Source: Rhodoferax sp. TS-BS-61-7 (lineage in GTDB: Bacteria > Pseudomonadota > Gammaproteobacteria > Burkholderiales > Burkholderiaceae_C). Taken from it: 64,000 nt of DNA. The stretch lies in contig NZ_PTQY01000001.1 in NCBI RefSeq assembly GCF_002943465.1, positions 992,001-1,056,000 of the forward strand, given 5' to 3'. The notes beneath the pieces are model-generated. The model made no database searches. It was not told the origin of the DNA and was given only the letters and a program-made list of their open reading frames with translations. Shown piece by piece: positions 47,802-56,792 of the stretch. Every line of letters starts with the position of its first letter. Within the stretch, counting starts at the first letter, position 1. The translations under genes were made by a program, and so were the position numbers.

Positions 47802-48290
47802 GTGAAAATCCAAAGTCAAAAAGACTTCTTTGCCGGACTGATGTTCACGGTGGTGGGAGGCAGCTTTGCGGCCGGCGCCAGCCAGTACAGCCTGGGCAGT
47901 GGCGCAAAAATGGGCCCGGGCTACTTCCCCCTCATTCTGGGCATCATGCTGTCTTTACTGGGCTGTGCGATTGCCATTAAAAGCTTGATCACCCCCACGG
48001 AAGACGGCGACAAGATCGGCAAGATAGCGTGGAAGCCGCTGTTCTTCATCATCCTGGCCAACCTCGTGTTTGGCGCCTGCATAGGCGGCCTGCCCCTGAT
48101 TGGCTTGAAACCCCTGGGCCTGATCATCGGCATCTACCTGCTCACCTTCATCGCCAGCAACGCCGGCGAAGAATTTGCCTTCAAGCCCGTGCTCATCCTG
48201 GCCACCCTGCTGGCCATCCTGAGCTACCTGGCCTTCATCGTGCTGCTCAAACTGCAGTTCCCCGTCTGGCCCGCCTACTTCACGGCCTAA
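47802..48290 (+). CDS. tctB: TctB, small membrane subunit of TTT transporter
   Basis: 162 residues from a GTG at 47802. About four membrane helices: FFAGLMFTVVGGSFAAGASQ, GPGYFPLILGIMLSLLGCA, FFIILANLVFGACIGGLPL and a C-terminal pair. YSLGSGAKMGPGYFP is the TctB signature. Poorly conserved but required for transport with TctA. Confidence 0.88.
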   Translation: MKIQSQKDFFAGLMFTVVGGSFAAGASQYSLGSGAKMGPGYFPLILGIMLSLLGCAIAIKSLITPTEDGDKIGKIAWKPLFFIILANLVFGACIGGLPLIGLKPLGLIIGIYLLTFIASNAGEEFAFKPVLILATLLAILSYLAFIVLLKLQFPVWPAYFTA

Positions 48291-48324
48291 GCCCTCCCAG
48301 GCATCGATACCAGGACACCCCACC

Positions 48325-49836
48325 ATGGATCTCTTTAACAACCTCGCCCTGGGCTTTGGCGTCGCCTTCACCTTCCAGAACCTGATCTACGCCTTCATCG
48401 GCTGTTTGCTCGGTACTTTGATCGGCGTCTTGCCCGGCATTGGCCCCCTGGCCACCATCGCCATGTTGCTGCCCGCCACCTATGCCTTGCCCCCCGTGGC
48501 GGCCTTGATCATGCTGGCCGGTATTTACTACGGCGCCCAGTACGGTGGCTCCACCACCGCCATCCTGGTGAACCTGCCCGGGGAGTCATCGTCGGTCGTG
48601 ACCGTGATTGACGGTTACCAGATGGCCCGTAACGGCCGTGCCGGCCCGGCTCTGGCCGCTGCCGGTATGGGTTCTTTCTTTGCTGGTTGTGTGGGTACCC
48701 TGATCCTGGCCGCCTTCGCTGCGCCGCTCACTGAGCTGGCCTTCAAGTTCGGCCCGGCGGAGTACTTCAGCCTGATGATCCTGGGCCTGATTGGCGCCGT
48801 GGTGCTGGCGTCTGGCTCGCTCATCAAGGCGGTGGCCATGATTGTGCTGGGCCTCTTGCTGGGCATGGTCGGTACCGATGTGAACTCGGGGGTGGCCCGT
48901 TTCAGCTTTGACATCCCCGAACTGACCGACGGCATTGGCTTCATCGTCATCGCCATGGGCGTGTTCGGGTACGGAGAAATCATCCACAACCTGTCCAAAC
49001 ACGCCAGTGAGCGTGAAGTGTTTGCCGCCTCGGTGACCGGACTGATGCCCACCAAGGAAGACTTCAAGAACATGGTGCCGGCTGTGCTGCGTGGTACCGC
49101 CCTGGGTTCACTCTTGGGTATCTTGCCCGGTGGCGGTGCGGTGATGGCAGCCTTTGCGGCCTACACCATCGAGAAGAAGACCAAGCTCAACCCCGGTGAA
49201 GTGCCGTTTGGCAAGGGCAACATCCGCGGTGTGGCAGCCCCGGAAGCCGCCAACAACGCAGGTTCCCAAACTTCCTTCATCCCCTTGCTGACCCTGGGTA
49301 TCCCTCCCAATGCGGTGATGGCGCTGATGGTGGGGGCCATGACCATCCACAACATCCAGCCCGGTCCGCAGGTGATGACGGCCAACCCGGAGCTGTTCTG
49401 GGGCCTGATTGCCTCGATGTGGATTGGCAACCTGATGCTGATTGTGCTGAACCTGCCGCTGATCGGGATCTGGATCAAGCTGCTCACAGTTCCCTACCGC
49501 TGGTTGTTCCCCTCCATCGTGTTGTTCTGTGCGATTGGGGTGTATTCCACCAACAACAACACTTGGGATATCTGGATGGTGGCGCTGTTTGGCATCATTG
49601 GCTACGCGTTCATCAAGCTGGGCACGGAACCTGCTCCGCTCTTGCTGGGCTTTATCCTGGGGCCGATGATGGAGGAGTATCTGCGTCGGGCGCTGCTCCT
49701 GTCCCGTGGTGACTGGAGTGTGTTCCTGACGCGGCCGCTCTCGGCGGGCTTGCTAGCCGCTGCCGTGCTGCTGCTGGTCGTCGTGCTCATGCCGTCTATC
49801 AAGGCCAAGCGGGAAGAGGCGTTTGTTGAGGATTGA
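48325..49836 (+). CDS. tctA: TctA, large membrane subunit of TTT transporter
   Basis: 503 residues with about 12 helices. LLGTLIGVLPGIGPLATIAM and GGSTTAILVNLPGESSSVVT are the first half of the internal repeat, and GSLLGILPGGGAVMAAFAAY with PEAANNAGSQTSFIPLLTLG the second. This fold couples carboxylate uptake to ion gradients. It closes the operon started by the Bug receptor at 42459. Confidence 0.95.
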   Translation: MDLFNNLALGFGVAFTFQNLIYAFIGCLLGTLIGVLPGIGPLATIAMLLPATYALPPVAALIMLAGIYYGAQYGGSTTAILVNLPGESSSVVTVIDGYQMARNGRAGPALAAAGMGSFFAGCVGTLILAAFAAPLTELAFKFGPAEYFSLMILGLIGAVVLASGSLIKAVAMIVLGLLLGMVGTDVNSGVARFSFDIPELTDGIGFIVIAMGVFGYGEIIHNLSKHASEREVFAASVTGLMPTKEDFKNMVPAVLRGTALGSLLGILPGGGAVMAAFAAYTIEKKTKLNPGEVPFGKGNIRGVAAPEAANNAGSQTSFIPLLTLGIPPNAVMALMVGAMTIHNIQPGPQVMTANPELFWGLIASMWIGNLMLIVLNLPLIGIWIKLLTVPYRWLFPSIVLFCAIGVYSTNNNTWDIWMVALFGIIGYAFIKLGTEPAPLLLGFILGPMMEEYLRRALLLSRGDWSVFLTRPLSAGLLAAAVLLLVVVLMPSIKAKREEAFVED

Positions 49837-49900
49837 GTGGAGTTAACACGACTTGTGGGCATGCTGTAATCCGGTCATCAAAAAAAACTAGGAGACTCCC

Positions 49901-51007
49901 ATGACATCCCTGCGTTCTGCGCTACTTGGACTTTGTCTTGCCAGTGTCGGCTTCACGGCCTATGGTCAGATCAAGATAGGGCAAACCACGGGGGTCACGG
50001 GAGCAGTGGCAGCAACGGTCAAGGAAAGCAGCTTAGGCGCCCAGCTTTACCTGGACGCCACCAACGCCAAAGGTGGTGTGAACGGCGAGAAGATCGAGCT
50101 GATCACGCTTGACGACAAGTTCGACACCAAGCTGGCCGCCGCCAATGCACGCGAGCTGATCGAGCAGCGGGGCGTGCTGGCACTGTTCATGACACGCGGC
50201 ACGCCACACACCGAGGGCATCATCCCCATCCTCGACCAGCACGGTGTGCCACTGGTGGCTCCATCCACGGGCGCCATGGTGCTACACCAGCCCCTGAAAA
50301 AACATGTGTTCAACGTACGCGCCACCTACCAGCGCGAGGCTGAACGCGCGATCACCCACTTGGCAGCCACCGGCGTCAACCGCATTGGCGTGGTACACGT
50401 GGACGACAGTTTTGGCGCCGACGGCCTGGAGGGCACCCAAAAAGGCCTGACCGCCTCCAAACTGACCGCGATCGCCATTTCCAAGTTTGACCGCAGCAAG
50501 CCGGACTTCTCGCAAATTGCGCCGGCCATGGCAAAACTGAGCCCCCAAGCCGTCATGGTGATTGGCTCGGGCACCGCCGTGGTGGACGCCATCAGGGCAC
50601 TCAAAGCCGCAGGCAGCGGTGCACAGTTCGTCACCCTGTCCAACAACGCATCCGGCGGCTTCATCAAACTGCTGGGCGACGACGCGCGGGGTGTGATCGT
50701 GAGCCAGGTGCTGCCGCAATCGCAAAACTACGCCCTGGTGCAGGAAGCTGCCACCCTGGCCAAGACGCGTGACATCCTCGAAGTCAGCCCCGCCATGCTG
50801 GAGGGTTTTGCATCGGCCAAGGTGTTGGTGGAGGCCTTGCGCCGCGCAGGCCCCAAACCCACGCGCGAAAAACTGCAATCTGCACTGGAAAACCTGGGCA
50901 AGTTCGACCTGGGCGGCCTCATCCTGACCTTCACACCCACCGACCACACCGGCCTGGACTTCGCCGACCTGTCCATCATCTCGGCATCGGGCAAGTTCCG
51001 GCGCTAA
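49901..51007 (+). CDS. Branched-chain-type ABC periplasmic binding protein, orphan
   Basis: 368 residues with a signal peptide (LLGLCLASVGFTAYG). IKIGQTTGVTGAVAATVKES, GGVNGEKIELITLDDKFDTK and FVTLSNNASGGFIKLLG mark a Leu/Ile/Val-type (Peripla_BP_6) receptor. No ABC permease or ATPase genes are near. The next gene is a membrane GGDEF cyclase with a periplasmic sensor, so this receptor may present a ligand to it (inference). TAGGAGACTCCC precedes the ATG. Confidence 0.88.
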   Translation: MTSLRSALLGLCLASVGFTAYGQIKIGQTTGVTGAVAATVKESSLGAQLYLDATNAKGGVNGEKIELITLDDKFDTKLAAANARELIEQRGVLALFMTRGTPHTEGIIPILDQHGVPLVAPSTGAMVLHQPLKKHVFNVRATYQREAERAITHLAATGVNRIGVVHVDDSFGADGLEGTQKGLTASKLTAIAISKFDRSKPDFSQIAPAMAKLSPQAVMVIGSGTAVVDAIRALKAAGSGAQFVTLSNNASGGFIKLLGDDARGVIVSQVLPQSQNYALVQEAATLAKTRDILEVSPAMLEGFASAKVLVEALRRAGPKPTREKLQSALENLGKFDLGGLILTFTPTDHTGLDFADLSIISASGKFRR

Positions 51008-51095
51008 ACCTAGGGCACTCCATTCTTCAGGGGCGTTTTCACCCGGGTAGCACAAACACCACAACAGGCCGGGTGGCGTTGGAAAGCAAAACCGC

Positions 51096-52808
51096 ATGTC
51101 GGTATACAAGCTGAAGAAATTCCATATCCACAGCCTGCGCGGTCGCCTTACCCTGTGGTTTGTGGGCCTGGCCTTGCTGACCCTGCTCAGCGTGGGGCTC
51201 TATGTCGGCCAGTTGGCCACCCAGCAACGTGCGGCCTCGGTCGGGCAGGCATTGCATGCCACCGCCACAGCAGCAGCGCAACTGATGGGTGCCAGCCTGC
51301 GCGAGCGGGAGCTGGACATCGCGCTGCTCAGCCAGGAACTCCACGTCACACGGGGCCCGCTGGACCACCCGGACCTGCTGCAATCGTTGCAACTGCGCCG
51401 CCAGGCCCGCAATGAACTGGTGTGGCTAGGGGTGGTGGACGCGAATGGCACGGTCATACAGGCCATTGACGGCCTGCTGCAGGGCCAGTCGGTCGCCAAG
51501 CGGCCGTGGTTCGTGGCGGGCAAGGAGCGTGTGTTCACTGGCGACGTACACGAGGCCTTGCTGCTGGCCAAGCTCTTGCCTGCCAACACGTCGGGCGAAC
51601 CCCTGCGCTTTATTGACTTTGCAGCACCCATCCGGGGTCGGGACGGGCAGCTGCTGGGCGTGGTGGGGGCCCATGCCAGCTGGAGCTGGGTGACCGATAC
51701 GGTGCAGGCCGCCGTACAACAAACCGGCCGCAGCGCAGGAACCCAAATCTTGATCGTGGACCGCCAGGGCGCCGTGCTCTATCCGCAAACCCTGGTAGAC
51801 CAAGCCCGGCTAAAAAACGGTGTGGCCAACCCGCTACCGTATGCCACCGTGACCTGGGACGACGGACGTGACTACCTCACCAGCGAAGTGGTGGTGGATG
51901 CCCAAACCGACAACAACCTGGGCTGGCGCATTGTGGTGCGCCAGCCGCTGGACGACGCCCTGGCGCCCGCCCATGCCCTTCGCAACCGCCTGATCGGCCT
52001 GGGCGTGGTGGCAGCCATCCTGTTTGGCCTGCTGGCCCTGCCCCTGGCCCACACGGTGAGTCAGCCCATCGAAGAACTGGCCGAAGCGGCCCACCGGGTC
52101 GAGCAGCGTGTAGGTGAACCCCAGTACCCACAAAGCACCCGCTTGTTGGAGGTGCTGCAGCTCGGGCAATCCATGCGTTCGATGACAGCCTCGCTGCTGG
52201 CACGCGAGCAGGAGCTGGAAACCCTGAACCTGACCCTGGAGGCCCAGGTGCTGCAACGCACCCATGCACTGGCCGCAGCCAACCAGGAGCTGGAACGGCT
52301 GGCCACCCACGATGCACTGACCGGGCTGCACAACCGCCGCCACTGCGATGAACGGGTGGCCGAATGTATGGCAATCAGCCAGCGCACCGGACACGCCTTT
52401 GCCCTGCTGATACTGGATGCCGACCATTTCAAGCGCATCAACGACCGCTTTGGACATGCCACCGGCGATGCCGTGCTGCAACAGCTGGCCGAGGTGCTGC
52501 GTGCCCACACCCGCACCACCGATCTGGTTGCCCGCTACGGGGGGGAAGAGTTCGTCGTCGTGCTGTCGCAAAACCAGACCACCGAGGCGGTGGCGCTGGT
52601 GGCAGAAAAAATCCGTGCCGCCGTGGAAGCAACCGTCTTTCCCGAGGTCGGCCACGCCACGGTCAGCATTGGCACTTGCATGTGGGCCCCCGCGGACCGC
52701 AGTGTGGCGGCCCTGGTGCACCGCGCCGATGTGGCGCTCTACCAGGCCAAACACAACGGGCGCAACCGGGTGGTGGCCGCACCGCCGCCCGGGCTGGCGC
52801 CCACTTGA
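51096..52808 (+). CDS. Membrane diguanylate cyclase with Cache-type sensor, HAMP and GGDEF
   Basis: 570 residues. First membrane helix (RLTLWFVGLALLTLLSVGLY), a periplasmic Cache-like domain (about 45-290), second helix (GLGVVAAILFGLLALPLA), HAMP (TVSQPIEELAEAAHRVEQRV), a coiled coil, and GGDEF from about 405. RYGGEEFVVVL is the active A-site (GGEEF), and RTTD five residues earlier is an intact inhibitory I-site. It makes c-di-GMP in response to a periplasmic ligand. The binding-protein gene lies just upstream. Confidence 0.92.
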   Translation: MSVYKLKKFHIHSLRGRLTLWFVGLALLTLLSVGLYVGQLATQQRAASVGQALHATATAAAQLMGASLRERELDIALLSQELHVTRGPLDHPDLLQSLQLRRQARNELVWLGVVDANGTVIQAIDGLLQGQSVAKRPWFVAGKERVFTGDVHEALLLAKLLPANTSGEPLRFIDFAAPIRGRDGQLLGVVGAHASWSWVTDTVQAAVQQTGRSAGTQILIVDRQGAVLYPQTLVDQARLKNGVANPLPYATVTWDDGRDYLTSEVVVDAQTDNNLGWRIVVRQPLDDALAPAHALRNRLIGLGVVAAILFGLLALPLAHTVSQPIEELAEAAHRVEQRVGEPQYPQSTRLLEVLQLGQSMRSMTASLLAREQELETLNLTLEAQVLQRTHALAAANQELERLATHDALTGLHNRRHCDERVAECMAISQRTGHAFALLILDADHFKRINDRFGHATGDAVLQQLAEVLRAHTRTTDLVARYGGEEFVVVLSQNQTTEAVALVAEKIRAAVEATVFPEVGHATVSIGTCMWAPADRSVAALVHRADVALYQAKHNGRNRVVAAPPPGLAPT

Positions 52809-52871
52809 CAGTGGCCCGACCATCGCCGTGTTTATAGTGCGACCTCTGCCTCCCGGAACAGGTACCACACC

Positions 52872-53294
52872 ATGCGCATTTGGCAACAAGCAGTCTCTAT
52901 CGACATCCTGACCCAATCCAGCCGGAACACGGCAATCGAACACCTGGGCATAGAGTTCCTGGAAGTGGGCGACGATTTTTTAAGCGCGCGCGTGCCGGTG
53001 GACCCGCGCACCCACCAGCCGTATGGCCTGTTGCACGGCGGCGTGTCGGTGGTGTTGGCAGAGACCCTGGGCTCCTGCGGTGCTTTCTATTCCTCGCCCG
53101 AGGGCCACAGCGCCGTGGGCCTGGACATCAATGCCAACCACCTCAAGGGCGTGAAGACCGGCTGGGTCACTGGCGTGGCGCGCCCGGTACACCGGGGCCG
53201 CAGCACCCATGTGTGGCAGATTGACCTGCGCAACGAAGCGGGTGAGTTGACGTGTGTGTCACGTATCACCATGGCCATTCTTTCGCCGCGTTAG
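52872..53294 (+). CDS. Hotdog-fold acyl-CoA thioesterase (PaaI/MenI-like)
   Basis: 140 residues. HLGIEFLEVGDDFLSARVPV, LLHGGVSVVLAETLGSCGAF and GLDINANHLKGVKTGWVTGV are the signature of the 4HBT/YdiI group, whose HGG..E motif hydrolyses acyl- or aryl-CoA. The natural substrate here is unknown. Confidence 0.9.
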   Translation: MRIWQQAVSIDILTQSSRNTAIEHLGIEFLEVGDDFLSARVPVDPRTHQPYGLLHGGVSVVLAETLGSCGAFYSSPEGHSAVGLDINANHLKGVKTGWVTGVARPVHRGRSTHVWQIDLRNEAGELTCVSRITMAILSPR

Positions 53295-53328
53295 AACAGC
53301 GATACTGGGCGCACCACCGCAAACCACC

Positions 53329-54225
53329 GTGTCCTCCCGCCCCCATCCCCTGCTCACGCGCCGTGCGCTGCTGCTGGCCGCCGCCACTGGCGCAACCATG
53401 GGTGTGGATGCGCAGGAGAGCCGCCTGCTGCGGGTGGCGGTCCCTGAAGACGTGGCCTATGACTACGCCTTGTTTCTGGGTGCACGTGATGTTCAAAGCC
53501 TGCGAAGTTTTGACGGGCCGCATGCGCGACGCGATGTGATCGAGCTGGCGCTGCTGCTGCGCGAGGTCGCCCGCGCCCTGCCCGGCACCAAGGTTCAACT
53601 GGTGCGCATCGACAGCTACCAGCGCACCCTGCTGGAGCTGCGCGCAGGCCGCGTAGACGTGCTAGGCACCACGGTGTGGAACAGCGACCTGCAAGGCCTG
53701 GGCGCCAGCACCCTGCCCTCGCCCGCGCTGATTGCCGATGGCGACTTTGTGGTGGGCCTGTTCACCGCCCCCAACAACACAGCGGCCCAACAAGCCCAAT
53801 CCTTGCCCGCATTGCAAACCCTCAGGGTCGTCTCCAACAGCGACTGGAGTGCCGACTGGCGCACCTTGCAGGCCTTGGGCGTGCGCTCGCTGATGGATGT
53901 GAAAACCTGGCGCCAGATGGTGCTGGCCGTGGCCCGCGGGCGGGCCGATGTGCTGCTGGCGCCGTTTCCCGCCACCCAAGACCTGCGCCTGGACGCCGAA
54001 GGCCAGCAGCTGGTGCCGCTGCGTGGCCGCGCCCTGGCCCTGGTGGGCTCGCGCCACCTGGCCGCCGCGGCCACACCCGCCGGCCGAGCCGTGGCCGACA
54101 AGGTGTTCCCCGCGCTGGCCGCCCTGGTCAACACCGGCGCCGTGCGCCGCGCCTACCAAGAGTGCGGTTTTTACAACCCACGCACCAGTGGTTGGCGGGT
54201 AATTAATAGCCAAATACGGCCCTAG
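53329..54225 (+). CDS. Periplasmic substrate-binding protein with Tat-like signal
   Basis: 298 residues from GTG 53329; the ATG at 53254 lies inside the thioesterase gene. LLTRRALLLAAATGAT resembles a twin-arginine signal. The rest is an SBP_bac_3-like protein (LLRVAVPEDVAYDYALFLGA, VDVLGTTVWN, FLQ-free). No transporter subunits nearby. The stop (TAG 54223-54225) is the CCCTAGCCC of repeat copy H, so the repeat defines the C-terminus. Confidence 0.7.
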   Translation: MSSRPHPLLTRRALLLAAATGATMGVDAQESRLLRVAVPEDVAYDYALFLGARDVQSLRSFDGPHARRDVIELALLLREVARALPGTKVQLVRIDSYQRTLLELRAGRVDVLGTTVWNSDLQGLGASTLPSPALIADGDFVVGLFTAPNNTAAQQAQSLPALQTLRVVSNSDWSADWRTLQALGVRSLMDVKTWRQMVLAVARGRADVLLAPFPATQDLRLDAEGQQLVPLRGRALALVGSRHLAAAATPAGRAVADKVFPALAALVNTGAVRRAYQECGFYNPRTSGWRVINSQIRP

Positions 54226-54270
54226 CCCTTTTGGATACTGCGCAAGCAGCTATTGTTTTAGTAGCGCATC
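54220..54270 (+). repeat. Short dispersed repeat, copy H
   Basis: CCCTAGCCCTTTTGGATACT, GCGCAAGCAGCTATTGTTTT, AGTAGCGCATC. Sits between two converging genes and overlaps both stop codons (54223-54225 and 54269-54271). Confidence 0.8.
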
Positions 54271-54844
54271 AGCTCTGGTCTTTGGCCAACCGTTCGCTTT
54301 TCCAGTACACATCGTCGCCCACCGTGCCGTCCGTGCGGTAGCGGTTGAGCACCCGGGCCAGCACAAACATCAGGTCCGACAAGCGGTTCAGGTACTGGCG
54401 CGGCGTGTCTTTCAGGGCCTCTTGCGCTTCCAGCGCCACCACGGCGCGTTCGGCGCGGCGCGCCACGGTGCGGCACACGTGGGCCTGACTGGCTGCGCGC
54501 GTGCCCGCGGGCAAGATGAACTCCTGCAGGCGCGGCAGATCTGCGTTGTGCTCGGCCAGCGCCTCGTCCAACGCCAGCACCGCCTCGGGCTTGAGCAGCT
54601 CAAAGCCGGGGATGGACAGCTCGCCGCCCAGATTGAACAGCTGGTGCTGAATCTCCACCAGCAGCGTGCGCACGCCTTCGGGCATGGGCTCACACAACAA
54701 CAAGCCGATGTGGCTGTTGAGTTCGTCCACATCGCCCATGGCGTGCACACGCAGGCTGTCCTTGCTGACGCGGGTGTTGTCGCCCAGGCCGGTGGTGCCG
54801 TTGTCCCCGGTGCGGGTGGCGATTTGGGTGAGTCGATTGGCCAT
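54269..54844 (-). CDS. PduO-type cob(I)yrinic/cobalamin adenosyltransferase
   Basis: 191 residues. TQIATRTGDNGTTGLGDNTR (ATP-binding P-loop-like), VHAMGDVDELNSHIGLLL and PRQYLNRLSDLMFVLARVLN are the PduO trimer motifs. It converts cob(I)alamin with ATP to adenosylcobalamin. No B12-dependent enzyme is in the window. Confidence 0.93.
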   Translation of the reverse strand: MANRLTQIATRTGDNGTTGLGDNTRVSKDSLRVHAMGDVDELNSHIGLLLCEPMPEGVRTLLVEIQHQLFNLGGELSIPGFELLKPEAVLALDEALAEHNADLPRLQEFILPAGTRAASQAHVCRTVARRAERAVVALEAQEALKDTPRQYLNRLSDLMFVLARVLNRYRTDGTVGDDVYWKSERLAKDQS

Positions 54845-54895
54845 GGGGGATTGTTGTCGATTCTTGTACTTGTGGGGGCGTCGATATACGACTCG

Positions 54896-55198
54896 TTAAG
54901 GCACAGCTCGTCTGGATACGGCCAAGTCTTGGACCGACGCATAAAACCGGAGAAACTCCTGTCCCAGCGGGGTATTGGAAAGACTATCACGCTGTTGAGC
55001 TGGGAGCGAAGGAACGGGCGCATACCCATGTGGGCCTTCCCTAAGCAATCTTTCTGCCACCGACACGTACTGACGGACGGCATTCGCATACTCAGACTGG
55101 TCTTCTCGCTCTGGATTGTCGATCTGCGTACACCAGCCAAAGCCACGCCTGGGCTCAAGAAAGGTTCGAACACGATATGCATGAGTCTCGAAGGTCAT
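54896..55198 (-). CDS. Hypothetical protein
   Basis: 100 residues from ATG 55198, with TTGGAGC 9 bases upstream; the longer ORF to 55309 has no ribosome site. It begins MTFETHAYRVRTFLEPRRGF and has a charged helical C-terminus. No recognised family. Flanked by pduO and the FAD-oxidase gene. Confidence 0.5.
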   Translation of the reverse strand: MTFETHAYRVRTFLEPRRGFGWCTQIDNPEREDQSEYANAVRQYVSVAERLLREGPHGYAPVPSLPAQQRDSLSNTPLGQEFLRFYASVQDLAVSRRAVP

Positions 55199-55356
55199 TT
55201 TGAAGCTCCAATGTGAATGGAACTCCAGAATGCACGCTCGACAAGGAAGTTTTTTCCTTAAATATTCTCCGACGGTCTCCTCCGTTCCACCCGTCAGCTT
55301 TCGAGCCAACGAATCTCCGCCACCTTCCTACAATGGGGAAAACAAGGAGACTGCCC

Positions 55357-56781
55357 ATGAACGCCCCCACCGCCGCCAACCATCTGCTGCCCCAAGTACA
55401 GGCTCGCAATGTGCCCCAGGCCCTGCTGGACGCCCTGCAGGTCCGCTTCGGCGCGCAGTTTTCCACTGCCCTGGTGGTGCGCGAGCAGCATGGGCGCGAC
55501 GAGTCGGCGTTTGACATTCCGCCACCCGCGGCCGTGGTGTTTGCGCAGGACACGCAGGATGTGAGCGATGCCGTGAAGCTGGCCGCGCAGTACCGCGTTC
55601 CGGTGATCCCCTTTGGCGTGGGTTCGTCGCTGGAAGGCCACCTGCTCGCCGTGCAAGGCGGCATTAGCCTGGACGTGAGCCGCATGAATGCGGTGTTGTC
55701 CATCAACGCCGAAGACCTGACCGTGACCGTGCAACCCGGCGTGACACGCAAGCAGCTCAATGACGAGATCAAATCCACCGGCCTGTTCTTCCCCATCGAC
55801 CCCGGCGCAGACGCCACCATTGGCGGCATGAGCGCCACGCGTGCCAGCGGCACCAACGCCGTGCGCTACGGCACCATGCGCGAGAACGTGCTCGCACTGG
55901 AGGTGGTGACGGCCAGCGGCGAAGTCATTCGCACCGGCACACGCGCCAAGAAAAGCAGCGCTGGCTACGACCTGACGCGCCTGCTGGTGGGCAGCGAAGG
56001 CACGCTGGGCGTGATCACCGAAGTGACCGTCAAGCTCTACCCGCTGCCCGAGGCTGTGATGGCCGCTACCTGCTCCTTCAACAGCCTGGCCGACGCGGTG
56101 AACACCACCATCCAGATCATCCAGCTGGGCATACCGATTGCGCGCTGCGAGCTGCTGGACGCCAACACCATCCGCATGGTCAACGCGCACTCCAAACTCA
56201 CACTGCGCGAAGGCGCCATGCTGTTGATGGAGTTCCACGGCTCGCCCGACAGCGTGAAGGAGCAGGTGCAGACCGTGCAGGACATTGCGGCCGACTTCGG
56301 CGGCGCAGCCTTCGAGTGGGCCGAGACGCCCGAGGAACGCACCCGCCTGTGGACCGCGCGGCACAACGCCTACTTTGCCGGCGTGCAGTCACGCCCGGGC
56401 TGCAAGGCCATCACCACCGATGCTTGCGTCCCCATCTCGCACCTGGCCGACGCGCTACTGGACAGCGTGACCGAGGCGCAAGAGGCCGGCCTGCCCTACT
56501 TCCTGGTGGGCCACGTGGGCGACGGTAACTTCCACATGGGCTACCTGATCGACCCCAAACTGCCCGCCGAACGCGAGCTGGCCGAGAAGCTGAACCACCA
56601 GCTGGTGGAGCGTGCCCTCAAGCTGGGCGGCACCTGCACGGGTGAACACGGTGTGGGCCTGCACAAACAGGGCTTTCTGGTGGAAGAAACCGGCAACGGC
56701 GCGGTGGACATGATGCGAACCATCAAGCGCGCGCTGGACCCGCACAACATCCTGAACCCGGGCAAGATCTTCGCGTTGTAA
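55357..56781 (+). CDS. FAD-linked oxidase, D-lactate/glycolate dehydrogenase-like
   Basis: 474 residues from ATG 55357 behind AAGGAGA. The FAD-binding PCMH domain reads VIPFGVGSSLEGHLLAVQGG and GADATIGGMSATRASGTNAV. The C-terminal oxidase domain carries VGHVGDGNFHMGYLIDP, TCTGEHGVGLHKQGFL and ALDPHNILNPGKIFAL, with the catalytic histidines of the GlcD/Dld family. It oxidises D-lactate or glycolate into the quinone pool or cytochrome c. No GlcE/GlcF subunits follow, so the single-subunit Dld type is favoured. Confidence 0.92.
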   Translation: MNAPTAANHLLPQVQARNVPQALLDALQVRFGAQFSTALVVREQHGRDESAFDIPPPAAVVFAQDTQDVSDAVKLAAQYRVPVIPFGVGSSLEGHLLAVQGGISLDVSRMNAVLSINAEDLTVTVQPGVTRKQLNDEIKSTGLFFPIDPGADATIGGMSATRASGTNAVRYGTMRENVLALEVVTASGEVIRTGTRAKKSSAGYDLTRLLVGSEGTLGVITEVTVKLYPLPEAVMAATCSFNSLADAVNTTIQIIQLGIPIARCELLDANTIRMVNAHSKLTLREGAMLLMEFHGSPDSVKEQVQTVQDIAADFGGAAFEWAETPEERTRLWTARHNAYFAGVQSRPGCKAITTDACVPISHLADALLDSVTEAQEAGLPYFLVGHVGDGNFHMGYLIDPKLPAERELAEKLNHQLVERALKLGGTCTGEHGVGLHKQGFLVEETGNGAVDMMRTIKRALDPHNILNPGKIFAL

Positions 56782-56792
56782 GCGCCTGCCGC

